In this document: positions 54,801 through 63,984 of the stretch, piece by piece
Numbering within the stretch: position 1 is the first letter of the stretch
Layout: each line of letters opens with the position of its first letter
NCBI GenBank assembly: GCA_024276675.1
Contig: JAJRWT010000068.1
Span: forward strand, 1 to 64,000
Source: Myxococcota bacterium
GTDB taxonomy: Bacteria; Myxococcota_A; UBA796; JAFGLY01
Length of the DNA stretch: 64,000 nucleotides
Direction of reading: 5' to 3'
Translations under genes and position numbers: made by a program
The notes under the pieces: generated by a model
Seen by the model: only the letters and a program-made list of their open reading frames with translations
What the model was told of the DNA's origin: nothing
Databases searched by the model: none

Positions 54801-56212
54801 TCTTCGCCGACATCATCGTAAACGATGCCCACGCCCATCGTCACATCCTCATCGGAACCAACATAGAAGGGCTGAAGAACTACATCCAGGACTCCCTGGA
54901 CAAGCGCATCCGACAACTCGATCTCTTCGGAGCCGGCCTCGAGCAGGTATCCGAGCGCTTGATCCGCATGAGGGACCAGCTCTGCATCGTGCCTCCCGGC
55001 GCCCTGCTCCGTGGCACAGGCCAGACCCTGGGGATTCCAGCCAGCGAGGTGAACGCCCTGGCGGCGGCCATGGACCAGGTGCTCCGGGTGGCCCCCATGG
55101 AACCTTTGAGCATGGCAGAGGCCCTCGCCTCCACGGGCGAGCTGGAAGACGTGATTCGCAACGTTGCCAGGCAGGCAAGAGGTGTCTTCCAATCCGAACA
55201 CCCCCGGAGAGTCCAACTCCGCAGTGTCTATCCCGTCTTGCAGGCACCAATGTTCCACGACCAGGAAGACCTGCGGCAAGGCATCCGGGATCTGGCCGGG
55301 CACTGGATGGACCTTCTCGCCGAAGCCCTGGCCTTCCAGGCTCTGTGCAATTCCTGCACGGGAAGGCGTTGCAGCATCCTGGACCCCCGTTCGGGAGCAG
55401 AAAGCCTGCCCACCCAGGTCACAGCGATCCACGAACCTGACGAAGTGCTCTTCGAAGCCCCCGAACGCGATTTCTTCGATGGCCCGGAATCCTCGGATCC
55501 CACGGCTGACCAGGAGCTGCCGCCACCTCCGGAAGGGTTCCACGTTGACGCCGCTTCCGCCAACCGGGCAGCGCGTTCCCTCTACAGGGAAATCTTCAAA
55601 AGGCGAATCATCACTCTCGACGACCCCGGGGCATCGGGCGACAGGATCATCGATCTGGTCGCCAGAGCCTGTCCAGCAGGTACACTGGTCAGGATCATGG
55701 GAATGCAGAACATCAAGGGGACCGGTCTGGATTTCGTGTACAGGTGGGTTCACGCCACCGAGCCCATGCGCAACGTCCCCGACCTCTTCCACTCGGATCG
55801 GGCCAACCGGGCCGCTGCCATCGCCAGGCTCCACCGGTGGCGTGAATGGTCCATACCGTCCTTGCAGGAAGCCCTCCGAGCCCTGAAGGCCATGCCCCAC
55901 GATCCCGAGACCGCGGCAGCCAGGTCCGACACGATGGAATCCCTCTACCGCCAATTGGCTGGACATCGCCACAACCTTACCGCGAGCCATCGCACTCCAG
56001 CATCCCTCCTGACTCCCAGACTGCTGATGCAGATGTTGTGGCACCTGCTGGAACCTGCTGATTCCATTCTCAGGCGTCGCAAGGCTGATAAGATATGGGC
56101 AGACCTGGTGGAACAGCGCATCTCGCATCCGCGAGCCGCTCGCGAACTCCGCGCCATAACTCAGCGGCAGCGAGGAGAACCCGTGGACGACGATCCCGGA
56201 ATGATACCATGA
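51881..56212 (+). CDS. PgsB/CapB-like amide ligase with large extensions
   Basis: 1443 aa from ATG 51881, overlapping the preceding stop (ATGA). Residues 1-400 are helical with HEAT-like pairs. A membrane segment lies at about 654-677. The PgsB catalytic part follows: P-loop GGWGTRGKSGTERL (about 695), KTTGCEATVLHA, WECMALRSQYVQQ, NTYPDHEEIQGPSGRD, HPANVALVAQMAKSL, FSNGMSANERAGFLNNW and VNNRRDRVPRS. These match Bacillus PgsB (393 aa) segment by segment. About 400 more residues of unknown type follow. PgsB is a Mur-ligase-like enzyme that uses ATP to make gamma-amide bonds. The size, several times that of known PgsB, is the oddest feature. Confidence 0.87.
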   Translation: MNPHIPRGGGPATPEGRALAGGLHPLLTRLRGAEIDELAGRVEAEITRQDVARGSPEGQRLETELLLDEGQRFMRLRRDAREALAGFQSSVQRAPDLATLKTLLEHHIRATRSGADLRRDLRATRRWLDADALSERMEARIEAYGAYLELLACLLLGRELPAPGVDLMRSLLDDERLPTRRAATRTLTTWAISTVSKHGPRAVQAEILNAIIKIAKDPAGDPISSRHALRIVEALLPQDQEDILLERLEPPPTSQVAEDEPTIGPHSPALPADSATRDDFLVRAQAVRIAHDIGGHTARRVYALARRDPSETVRYALADGLAGRGDLSSLVQLERLAQQDPAPSVRARASYHLENRRRASETPGNGTEEAQTPEHTFFTETIAAVSALQELADELSTLPAGRSRVVRLAPGTQPTTLAQALLPHVQHDHAFSLEPLRAGRVRVHRGERRVIRLWRLLWELRHPSSAKRQAGDFVTGTTMPGRIRVPSAGMAEVTPTGIPSQPVLSERWQSWGPWLPLPEQYLDSLAFRELTIVCTQGITSIMRPRGAFQRLKAFLLLSLRMPQIDSLRLVSLEARDTHDRRSFTRRMESLGFQTEFLSSGQTGAGGQEIPGFFSDHKQLRDPENDTEAPTDPGWGRHPLLAPLTSIIAARQNRPTELAIFCITLAVLFLGRLAWLLHRTRSSRRAIPLVIGGWGTRGKSGTERLKAAMFQGLGFQSLCKTTGCEATVLHAAPGGPATELFIYRPYERATIWEHTQELYHASRLGSPVFLWECMALRSQYVQQLQLMWTRDDISTVTNTYPDHEEIQGPSGRDVAESISSFLPARAMAITTESQMGPILRDMAHKRGTFLLEVSREQVDSLPRDLLARFPYQEHPANVALVAQMAKSLQLDPEEAIILMADQVVPDLGSLATYPRLRHLGRILEFSNGMSANERAGFLNNWRRTGFDSHDTWKDAATFHVTVVNNRRDRVPRSRIFADIIVNDAHAHRHILIGTNIEGLKNYIQDSLDKRIRQLDLFGAGLEQVSERLIRMRDQLCIVPPGALLRGTGQTLGIPASEVNALAAAMDQVLRVAPMEPLSMAEALASTGELEDVIRNVARQARGVFQSEHPRRVQLRSVYPVLQAPMFHDQEDLRQGIRDLAGHWMDLLAEALAFQALCNSCTGRRCSILDPRSGAESLPTQVTAIHEPDEVLFEAPERDFFDGPESSDPTADQELPPPPEGFHVDAASANRAARSLYREIFKRRIITLDDPGASGDRIIDLVARACPAGTLVRIMGMQNIKGTGLDFVYRWVHATEPMRNVPDLFHSDRANRAAAIARLHRWREWSIPSLQEALRALKAMPHDPETAAARSDTMESLYRQLAGHRHNLTASHRTPASLLTPRLLMQMLWHLLEPADSILRRRKADKIWADLVEQRISHPRAARELRAITQRQRGEPVDDDPGMIP

Positions 56213-56300
56213 ACCACTTTCAGCACCAACAGGCTCCAGCACCGCGGCTCCTTCCTGGGAAAGCCGGCCCTCAGCCACGGTCCAGGCCGGGGAGTCCGTC

Positions 56301-56690
56301 TTGAAGCTGAAAAGGGCCCTGGTCATCGAAGACGATCCCGACGTGGCCAAAGTCCTCAAACTGGCCCTCCAACAACTGGGAGCAGCCTCAGTGTCAACCG
56401 CGGGAAACGGCGACCTGGGCCTGGAAATGGCGCTGGCTCAACCATTCCAACTGCTGCTTGTGGACCTGTTGCTTCCGGGCAGGGACGGCTACGACGTCCT
56501 CAGGCAGCTTCGAGCCAGGAGTTCGTTTCGCCCCATCGTGGTACTCGTCACATCAGCCGCCGGGCATCTCGACCGAAGAACCATCGAAAGCCTCGGAGCT
56601 GACGCCCTTGTAGAGAAACCTTTCTCGGTGGGGGAACTCCTGGATTGCCTCCGTGGCCTCTTGGCCGAAAGACAGCGGACCGAAGCATAG
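56301..56690 (+). CDS. Single-domain response-regulator receiver
   Basis: 129 aa from TTG 56301, with CGGGGAG upstream. CheY-like: acidic pair VIEDDPDV, phospho-acceptor Asp in LLVDLLLPGRDG (about 53), VTSA switch and the Lys of EKPF. No output domain, so it acts by protein contact. It sits 88 bp after the PgsB-like gene and pairs by position with the CHASE2 pseudokinase at 39147, though that protein has no usable histidine. Confidence 0.85.
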   Translation: MKLKRALVIEDDPDVAKVLKLALQQLGAASVSTAGNGDLGLEMALAQPFQLLLVDLLLPGRDGYDVLRQLRARSSFRPIVVLVTSAAGHLDRRTIESLGADALVEKPFSVGELLDCLRGLLAERQRTEA

Positions 56691-56834
56691 ACCCTTTCGA
56701 CCCAGACCCTTTTCCAAAGCTTACACGCCGCGCTTGACTGTCATGGACATTGGATGAAAGAATAGAGACATCAGTAGAGCTGCGAGCAATCATCGATAGA
56801 ACATTGAGTTGTCCCGACAGGAACAGGAGTCTCC

Positions 56835-59039
56835 ATGTCCCCTGCCATCTTACTTGCTTTCCTTGCTTTGAGCGGCTGCCAGACCGACGGCATCCAGGCG
56901 GATCCTTCCGCGCCAGCCTCCTGGTCCCAGGGAGCGGCTCCCTCGGTGATGGATCCCACCACCGACCAGGTGGACGGGCACGCCTGCGCCTACGCGGCCC
57001 AGGAATGGACGGCCCGAGCAGCGGAGCTGCTGGCCGACAGGTGGGTTGACATAGGCTCCATCGATCTGGGCGGGGTCTCCATTGATTCTCCCCAGGCTCT
57101 ATATGCGCTGTTCGATGAAATGGGGATCGAAAGTTTCGACGCCCAACGCGCCACCCTGGAGCTGAACCTGGCTCTCAACAATGCCGGCGTATACGGCATG
57201 TACGCCGACCTTGCCAACGCGGGTCTCATCCAGGGCCAGATGGCCGGGTACACGGCGAAGCAACTTGCATCTCTTGCCTCCTACGACCGCAGCGACACGG
57301 TCCTGTCCGGGCTGTCCGCCTTCAACGAGGGCTTTGCCGGCTGCCCGGAAGACTGGTACCTCACCTGTTCCACGGACCTGGACTTCGACGGCATCCCCTC
57401 CGAAGAAGACTGCGACGACCTGAACCCCGACGTGGGCACTCTGCTCTACCAGGACGACCTCGGCACCGACGATGGCTTCTTCCAGACCACCCCCCAACTC
57501 GACGACGAATGGTCCTGGAGCGGCTCCAGCGTGTACTCCACCCAGGGCGGTCAGCAGGCCATGCTCGGACAGGAGCAAGACTGGGACGACTACGTGGTAT
57601 ACGCCCGTCTCTCCGCCAAGGGTACCATGCCAGGCTGCGGCTTCGAATGCGAAGAATCCTGTGGCGACTATGTACCCGAAGACTGTTACACGGACTGGCA
57701 GGCCCTGGGCCTTGGTATACTCTCGGCCGAAATCACCGGAGACGGCATCGCTACTTTCTACAACAGCGGCGACTACGACATCTGTTTCGAAGGCTTCCTC
57801 ATGTGGGACGACGCGGACAGCCAGGGCTTTACAATCGGCGAAGAGATCCTGGATTCCGACGCCTACCGCGTACCTGCCGGTGGCTCTCTGCAGGTCTACT
57901 ACGGCTCCTGGACCACGGCCAACGGCTACTACGAACCCTACCTTGGCGAGGGCCCGTTCTGGTGCTACCAGGCCGGCACAAACCTGGAGACCGGCCAGGT
58001 GTACCGCTCAGTTGGAGCCCTGCTGCCCTCCGACATGCAAAGCCTCGTGGCCGACGACTCCGACGAAGACTCCGACGGCATCGAAGACCACGTGGACTGG
58101 GCCGGCTCCTCTGGTGTCCAGAGCCAGTACAACATCTGGGAATACCAGGAAGATCACGCCGCGGTAGTAGTGGGCAAGATGGCCCGCAGCACCGATGAGG
58201 GCACCGTCCATGTCACCCTGACCGCCCAGAACCGTGGAGCGCTGGAGGCATCGGCCATTCTAACCGACACCGTGCCCGCCGATTGGGCCCTGGTCTCTTT
58301 CAGCGACGAACCCGACACCAACGTATCCAATCCCGACGGCACCCAGACCCTCACCTGGGATCTGAACCTGGACGGTTGCACCGAAAGCTGTGCATCCTTC
58401 GACGAACGGATCATCACCTACGACATCGACTACAACCTGAACGCCGACCTTGACATCGTGGAGCTGGAAGCGGCATCCATCGCCTACTTCGACGGAGACG
58501 GCGACGAGATCTCCTACTCCATGCCCGCTGCGGCTTTCAACTACGACGACAACGAAGACGGCCTCGTCCTCTGCGGCGACACCGACCGATGGCGGGCCGG
58601 CGTGCTGGTTCGCGCCAGTCTGGACGGCGACCAGGACGAAGGCTACCATGGATATCGCTGCGCACTGTCCAGCAACGCTCCCGAAGACTGCTACCCGGAA
58701 GGTCATTTTCTCCAGATAGCCGAATTCATGGATGCCCCCGAAGACGACATCTCCACCGAATGCGTCGACGACTGCCCCGAGAACACCACCTTCGACCAGC
58801 TCGCCCGCGTGAACCACGCCGGCGCCATCGACCTCAAGAGCGGTGATTCCGCCCTTCTGGACTTCTGGATTGTCGGGGACGCCATGATGTGCCAGGCCAG
58901 CTTCGTCTCTGGAGCCGACTACGTGCAGGCCACGGCCTCCGACTCCTCGTTCACGGAGGGTACCACGGGCTTCTCCACCTTGAACATGTTCGGTGACTTC
59001 GACGACATAAGGGTGTGCGAGGCCTATGCCCTACCTTAG
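56835..59039 (+). CDS. Acidic Cys-rich lipoprotein with MopE-like motif
   Basis: 734 aa from ATG 56835 (ACAGGAG upstream). Lipobox FLALSGC. A helical N-terminal region is followed by a MopE-like calcium or metal motif (DLDFDGIPSEEDCDDLNPD), beta-rich regions with paired cysteines, and a DUF11-like sandwich (LTAQNRGALEASAILTDTVP). Repeated DxDxDG loops suggest metal-dependent stability. It is the last gene before the CapA-like gene, which it overlaps by 14 bp. Probably a surface lipoprotein that holds polymer or links it to the membrane. Confidence 0.78.
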   Translation: MSPAILLAFLALSGCQTDGIQADPSAPASWSQGAAPSVMDPTTDQVDGHACAYAAQEWTARAAELLADRWVDIGSIDLGGVSIDSPQALYALFDEMGIESFDAQRATLELNLALNNAGVYGMYADLANAGLIQGQMAGYTAKQLASLASYDRSDTVLSGLSAFNEGFAGCPEDWYLTCSTDLDFDGIPSEEDCDDLNPDVGTLLYQDDLGTDDGFFQTTPQLDDEWSWSGSSVYSTQGGQQAMLGQEQDWDDYVVYARLSAKGTMPGCGFECEESCGDYVPEDCYTDWQALGLGILSAEITGDGIATFYNSGDYDICFEGFLMWDDADSQGFTIGEEILDSDAYRVPAGGSLQVYYGSWTTANGYYEPYLGEGPFWCYQAGTNLETGQVYRSVGALLPSDMQSLVADDSDEDSDGIEDHVDWAGSSGVQSQYNIWEYQEDHAAVVVGKMARSTDEGTVHVTLTAQNRGALEASAILTDTVPADWALVSFSDEPDTNVSNPDGTQTLTWDLNLDGCTESCASFDERIITYDIDYNLNADLDIVELEAASIAYFDGDGDEISYSMPAAAFNYDDNEDGLVLCGDTDRWRAGVLVRASLDGDQDEGYHGYRCALSSNAPEDCYPEGHFLQIAEFMDAPEDDISTECVDDCPENTTFDQLARVNHAGAIDLKSGDSALLDFWIVGDAMMCQASFVSGADYVQATASDSSFTEGTTGFSTLNMFGDFDDIRVCEAYALP

Positions 59040-61335
59040 AAGGTCGGGAGCAAAACCGGATCTACCGCGGGCCGCCGGTCGCTGCTGTGCCTGGCTCCGG
59101 CAAGGCATCAAGGGTTCCCACGAATTTCAAAACTCCTTCCACGTGCGACATCACCCAGAGCACGGCATCCGTTACGGTCGCGACGCGCCTGGCGCTCCTC
59201 GCCGCGGCCCGAGCGGGCTGTCTCGTGCAGCCTTTCTCCCGACGGCTCCCCGAAGCTGGACAGCTCTACTGCACTTCCTGGTCGTTGCAGCGGTTACGGT
59301 CCTTTCCTGGGGCTGTGCCTCCGGTTCCAATGAGCCCCCCCCGGTCATCGGGCCCATCATCGGCCAGGTCATGGACATGGACGGCCTGGCCATATCCGGA
59401 GCTGCCGTCTATACCTGGGAGCCTTCTTCCGAGACCTGGACAGAATCGGCCCACACCAATGCCAACGGTGAGTTTGAGACCGAAGAGGGACCCGGGAACC
59501 GCTGGATCCGTGTAACAGCGGACCAGTACCACCCTCGAACGCGGGCAGCCTCTCCCGAGTACCCCCTGCTGGTCCGCCTCTCAGAGGATGACGGCCAGAC
59601 AATCCGCCTTCAGTTCGCGGGCGACACCATGTTCGGGCGCCGTTTCTACGACCCCGACGAAGACGGCGATACCTCCGACGCCATCATCCGGCCCGCCATG
59701 GAGGTCATCGACATCCCAGAGGTGATCTCCGGCGTCCTCCCACTCCTGGGTGACGCCCACTTCAGCAGCATCAACCTGGAAACACCGCTCACCCTTGGCG
59801 GCACGGCCCACCCCAGCAAGGACTACAGCTACTTCTCCAGTCCCTACAGCGCCACAGCCCTGGCCGACGCCGGTATCGACTTCGTAAACCTGGCCAACAA
59901 CCACGTCTATGACTACCTGGAACAGGGCATTCAAGACACTCTTGCATCGCTGGACTTCCAGGGACTCCCGCACCAGGGAGCTGGAACGGACGAAGACGGC
60001 GCCTGGTCACCCACCCTGGTGGATGTCAACGGCACCACCGTGGCGTTCATCGGATGCACCACCATCACCGGCAGCCAGCACGAGATCGACTACGTTGCCG
60101 ACGACCAGATCCCCAAGGGGGGCGCGGCCGCTTGCGACTCGGATTTGCTCTACTCCGCAATCACGACGGCCAGGGAACTCTCCGACATCGTGATTGTACA
60201 GCTCCACGGTGGAGAAGAGTACTCCTTCACGCCTGGTGTGGCCCTGGAAGACCTCTCCCACGAGGCCATCCTGGAGGGAGCGGACCTGGTGCTGAATCAT
60301 CACCCCCACGTTTTCCAGGGCCTGGAGCTTTTCGACAATCGCCTTGTGGCCTGGTCCCTGGGCAACTTCATCTTCGACGGAAACCTGTGGGACACCTTCC
60401 CGACAGCCCTGCTGGAGGTCCACCTGGGCCTGGACGGTTCCCTGAAACGCGCCTTCCTCGAACCTCTGCTCCTGGAAGACTACGAACCCCGGGGAATCGT
60501 CGGCTGGTATCGGATCCGCACGGCCAGAGACATACTCGGGCTCTCGGAGCTTACGGCTGCCTTGGACGACGGGGCCCTGGAGCTGGACCTGGGTAGCCGA
60601 AGCTACACCGAGCAGAGATCCCTGACCGTGTCCAACGAAGGCACTACGTCCTGGTCCTTCCCCCAGGACCTCCGCGATGGTTGGCTGGAGTCCGTGCAAT
60701 CAGACGCTTCCTGGCGCCTGGGAAGAGATCTCCTCCTGGTGGGCGACTTCGAAGACCATGACATCGATGATGACGTGGCGGAAGGCATACTCTGGGACCT
60801 TGACTCCTCCTACGAACAGGTCACGGACCAGGCAGCCCACAGTGGATACTACGGCCTTAGACTCCGCAGGGACTACGCCAGCTCAGAACCAGTCTTCTCC
60901 AATCCCGCCCATCGCTTGACGTTCTTCACCACCGATGACTCCACCGCAGTCGAGTCGGATTCATCATCCGATCTGGCTCAGGTCACTGTTTCAGGATGGC
61001 TCAACACCAAGGGAGACATCGAGATCCGCCTTTCGTGGTACAGCGACACGGAGGGCTCCGCCGACAGTAGCTCCTCCTTCCAGTTCCACGGAAACGGTGA
61101 ATGGACCCGTTTCCAGGTGGACACCCAGGCTCCTGACAGTACTTGCATCGCGGTAGGGCTCTATATTTTGCTGTACCCCCCCGATCGGGGTGAGGTCACC
61201 GCGGACCTGGACGACCTGCGCGTAATACAATGGAGCGGCGGTACACCCGATGCCCTGGCCCGCTACGATCAGCTACAGGTTGAAGACCAGGCAGTCGTAA
61301 GCCTGATTCGTCGGGTGATGCCAGGGGGATTCTGA
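59026..61335 (+). CDS. CapA-like metallophosphatase-fold lipoprotein with carbohydrate-binding-like end
   Basis: 769 aa in the longest frame (ATG 59026). The lipobox is at VLSWGCASG, about residue 97, unusually far from the start, so a later start (for example GTG 59142) is possible. A carboxypeptidase-regulatory-like domain (about 115-175) precedes the CapA fold, which has the metallophosphatase motifs FAGDTMFGR, NLETPL, LANNHVYDY, VQLHGGEEYS and LNHHPHVFQG. PgsA/CapA is the third core component of gamma-glutamate polymer systems. A jelly-roll carbohydrate-binding-like region (about 560-760) follows, not found in Bacillus CapA. The stop precedes recA by 236 bp. Confidence 0.88.
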   Translation: MPYLRRSGAKPDLPRAAGRCCAWLRQGIKGSHEFQNSFHVRHHPEHGIRYGRDAPGAPRRGPSGLSRAAFLPTAPRSWTALLHFLVVAAVTVLSWGCASGSNEPPPVIGPIIGQVMDMDGLAISGAAVYTWEPSSETWTESAHTNANGEFETEEGPGNRWIRVTADQYHPRTRAASPEYPLLVRLSEDDGQTIRLQFAGDTMFGRRFYDPDEDGDTSDAIIRPAMEVIDIPEVISGVLPLLGDAHFSSINLETPLTLGGTAHPSKDYSYFSSPYSATALADAGIDFVNLANNHVYDYLEQGIQDTLASLDFQGLPHQGAGTDEDGAWSPTLVDVNGTTVAFIGCTTITGSQHEIDYVADDQIPKGGAAACDSDLLYSAITTARELSDIVIVQLHGGEEYSFTPGVALEDLSHEAILEGADLVLNHHPHVFQGLELFDNRLVAWSLGNFIFDGNLWDTFPTALLEVHLGLDGSLKRAFLEPLLLEDYEPRGIVGWYRIRTARDILGLSELTAALDDGALELDLGSRSYTEQRSLTVSNEGTTSWSFPQDLRDGWLESVQSDASWRLGRDLLLVGDFEDHDIDDDVAEGILWDLDSSYEQVTDQAAHSGYYGLRLRRDYASSEPVFSNPAHRLTFFTTDDSTAVESDSSSDLAQVTVSGWLNTKGDIEIRLSWYSDTEGSADSSSSFQFHGNGEWTRFQVDTQAPDSTCIAVGLYILLYPPDRGEVTADLDDLRVIQWSGGTPDALARYDQLQVEDQAVVSLIRRVMPGGF

Positions 61336-61571
61336 AACGGTACGACAAGGGTCCGTTCCCACGACATGGAATTCCCAGGACTTGAACGGTCAATTTCTGT
61401 CCGCATATCGATAATAATGGGCAGATACAGCTTGTGAACGCCTCCTCGCCGGGATAGTCTGCATGGCAACAGCCAGTGTTCGGATGGAGCATCCATACGA
61501 TCCTCGTGGCCCTCGTCCCGTGTCAATTCCTCTAACCAAACAGTTCCCCCAGATACGAACAAGGAGCAACA
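61336..61571 (+). promoter_or_regulatory. recA upstream region
   Basis: 236 bp. A possible promoter is TTGAAC at 61382 with TATCGA at 61406 (18 bp apart) or the less well spaced GATAAT at 61410. A short inverted repeat GGATG-GAG-CATCC lies at 61482-61494. No classic LexA box was found by eye. Confidence 0.3.
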
Positions 61572-62594
61572 ATGCCAATAGATCCCCAGAGAGCCAAGGC
61601 CATCGATGCCGCCATAGGCTCCATCGAGCGCAGCTTTGGCAAGGGCGCCATCATGCGCATGAACGAAGAACGTCACGAAAGCGTGTCGGTAATCAGCACG
61701 GGCTCCGTCAGCCTGGATGTGGCCCTGGGAGTCGGGGGAATCCCGAGGGGCAGGGTAATCGAGATCTACGGTCCCGAAGCCAGCGGCAAGACCACCCTGG
61801 CTCTGCATATCATAGCCGAGACCCAGAAGGTGGGAGGAGTGGCCGCCTTCATCGACGCCGAACATGCCCTGGACATCGGCTATGCCCGCGCGCTGGGCAT
61901 CAACGTGGACGATCTTCTCATCTCTCAACCCGACTTCGGCGAGCAAGCTCTGGAGATCGCCGACACCCTGGTCCGTTCCGGCGCCATCGACCTGGTGATC
62001 ATCGACTCCGTGGCCGCCCTTGTGCCGCGGGCAGAGATCGAGGGCGACATGGGTGACATGCAGCCAGGCCTCCAGGCCAGGCTCATGAGCCAGGCTCTCC
62101 GCAAGCTCACCGGGAGCATACACAAGTCCAACTGCGCCATGCTGTTCATCAACCAGGTACGCCACAAGATCGGCGTCATGTACGGCAACCCCGAGGTCAC
62201 CAGCGGCGGCAATGCTTTGAAGTTCTACGCTACCGTCCGCATGGAAATCCGTCGCATAGGCGGCCTCCAGAAAGACGGCCAGGAAGTCGGCAACCGCGTG
62301 CGGGTCAAGGTGGTGAAGAACAAGGTTGCGCCGCCATTCCGCAAGGTGGAGTTCGACATCCTCTTCGGAAAGGGCATCGGCTACCTGGGCGAGTTGCTGG
62401 ACATGGGCGTCCAGGCCGGCTTGGTGAAGAAAAGCGGTTCCTGGTACTCCATGGGCGAAGAACGCCTTGGGCAGGGGCGCGACAACTCCCAGGCCTACCT
62501 GCGGGAGCACCCGGAGCTACTCAAGAACCTCGAATCTGGCGTCAGGAGCCATTTTGGTCTGATCCCCGAACCCGAGCCGGCTCCGTCTTCGTAG
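61572..62594 (+). CDS. recA: Recombinase RecA
   Basis: 340 aa from ATG 61572, with AAGGAGC upstream. Walker [10 protein letters not shown], the conserved [34 protein letters not shown] and [15 protein letters not shown] are all present; the loop between reads GDMGDMQPG instead of the common GEMGDSHVG. RecA pairs homologous DNA strands and triggers LexA cleavage. The C-terminal tail is short and not very acidic. It is transcribed alone, apart from the capsule cluster before it. Confidence 0.97.
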   Translation: MPIDPQRAKAIDAAIGSIERSFGKGAIMRMNEERHESVSVISTGSVSLDVALGVGGIPRGRVIEIYGPEASGKTTLALHIIAETQKVGGVAAFIDAEHALDIGYARALGINVDDLLISQPDFGEQALEIADTLVRSGAIDLVIIDSVAALVPRAEIEGDMGDMQPGLQARLMSQALRKLTGSIHKSNCAMLFINQVRHKIGVMYGNPEVTSGGNALKFYATVRMEIRRIGGLQKDGQEVGNRVRVKVVKNKVAPPFRKVEFDILFGKGIGYLGELLDMGVQAGLVKKSGSWYSMGEERLGQGRDNSQAYLREHPELLKNLESGVRSHFGLIPEPEPAPSS

Positions 62595-62880
62595 CGCCGG
62601 CTTGAACATCGCCGGCCAACGGCTTGCACGGTCACATGACCGGCCAGCAGTTGCGAGTATTTCAGCAACCGCCAGAACCCTGCCGCACCATGGGCGGGGC
62701 GCGATGCGGGGCCTCACGAAATCGCCCCACGAGCAGCCAGTTGCCGGGTTCTGCCGGCTGCTGACACCCCTACCCACCAACATGCCTGCAAATCGGGCAG
62801 CGTGGTGGATCCGGCGGGCAGCATTGCGCCTGCGGAGTTATTTCGTTTTTTCAGAACAGGCCAAGACGGAGAGCTTGAAA

Positions 62881-63984
62881 ATGCCACCGCAACATACGAC
62901 CAGCCCCGGCCTCAACACACTGGAGGCCATCTGCCGCAAGGCCACGAGAGCAGGAGCATCCGACGTCCACCTGAAGTCCGGCACCTTGCCCCATTTCCGC
63001 GTCGACGGCGTGCTGCAACCCATGCCCAGGGCTCCCAGGTTGGGACCGGAGCAGATCGCCCAGGTGGCCTGGGACATGATGTCCAAGATGCAGCGGGAGC
63101 ACTTCAAGACCGCCAAGGACATCGACCTCTCCATCGCCATAGCAGGCGCGGGGCGCTTCAGGGCCAACATCTACCGGCAACGGGGGCAGGTGGGTATCGC
63201 CCTCAGGGCCATACCCAACAAGATCTCCACGATCGACGATCTAAACCTCCCTGCCGTCCTCAAGCGCATCGCCGGGGAACCCCGTGGACTCATCCTGGTC
63301 ACCGGAACCACCGGCAGCGGAAAGAGCACCACCATGGCCGCCCTGGTGGAAGAGATCAACAATTCGTCCCCTGCGCACATCATTACCATCGAAGATCCAA
63401 TCGAATTCAACTTCCGTGACCGGAAATCCATCATCAACCAACGAGAAGTGGGGACCGACTCCAGGGACTTCCCCACCGCTCTGCGGGCAGCCCTTCGCCA
63501 AGACCCGGACGTCATCCTGGTGGGCGAGCTGCGAGACCTGGAAAGCGTGGAGATGGCACTGGCCGCGGCCGAAACGGGTCATCTCGTCATGAGCACTGTC
63601 CACTCCTTGAACGCTCCAGAGACCATAAACAGAATCCTGAATTTCTTTGAGCCCCACCACCACGCCTACGTCAGATCCCAACTCTCCACCACCCTCACGG
63701 CGGTCATCTCTCAACGCCTGGTACCCCGAAAGGGCGGAGGCCGCCTGGCGGCCATGGAAATCATGCTCAACACGGGCAGCGTCTCCGAGTGCATCCTGGA
63801 TCCCCTGCGCATCAAGGAAATCCCCGACTTGGTGGCTCAGGGTCACGATCAGTACGGGAGCCAGACCTTCGATCAAGCTCTCTTCGACTACATCGAAAAG
63901 GGTCTCATCGAGGCCCGCGACGCCCTGCACCACGCCACGAGTCCCGACAACCTGCTCATGAAGATCCGCGGCATAGGCAACTGA
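62881..63984 (+). CDS. PilT-family type IV pilus retraction ATPase
   Basis: 367 aa from ATG 62881 with GGAG upstream. N-terminal PAS-like SDVHLKSG (about 24), Walker A VTGTTGSGKSTT, Asp box HIITIEDPIEF, Walker B DPDVILVGELRD and the His box STVHSLNAP are all in place. It drives pilus disassembly and twitching. The length is right for PilT or PilU. The usual C-terminal AIRNLI motif is not obvious, so PilU-like is possible. No other pilus genes are near except the GspF/PilC-like gene at 411. Confidence 0.9.
   Translation: MPPQHTTSPGLNTLEAICRKATRAGASDVHLKSGTLPHFRVDGVLQPMPRAPRLGPEQIAQVAWDMMSKMQREHFKTAKDIDLSIAIAGAGRFRANIYRQRGQVGIALRAIPNKISTIDDLNLPAVLKRIAGEPRGLILVTGTTGSGKSTTMAALVEEINNSSPAHIITIEDPIEFNFRDRKSIINQREVGTDSRDFPTALRAALRQDPDVILVGELRDLESVEMALAAAETGHLVMSTVHSLNAPETINRILNFFEPHHHAYVRSQLSTTLTAVISQRLVPRKGGGRLAAMEIMLNTGSVSECILDPLRIKEIPDLVAQGHDQYGSQTFDQALFDYIEKGLIEARDALHHATSPDNLLMKIRGIGN

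Noticed and set aside
61336..61571. LexA box before recA
   Set aside because: No CTGT-N8-ACAG or GAAC-N4-GTTC type site could be seen by eye; regulation may use another motif.
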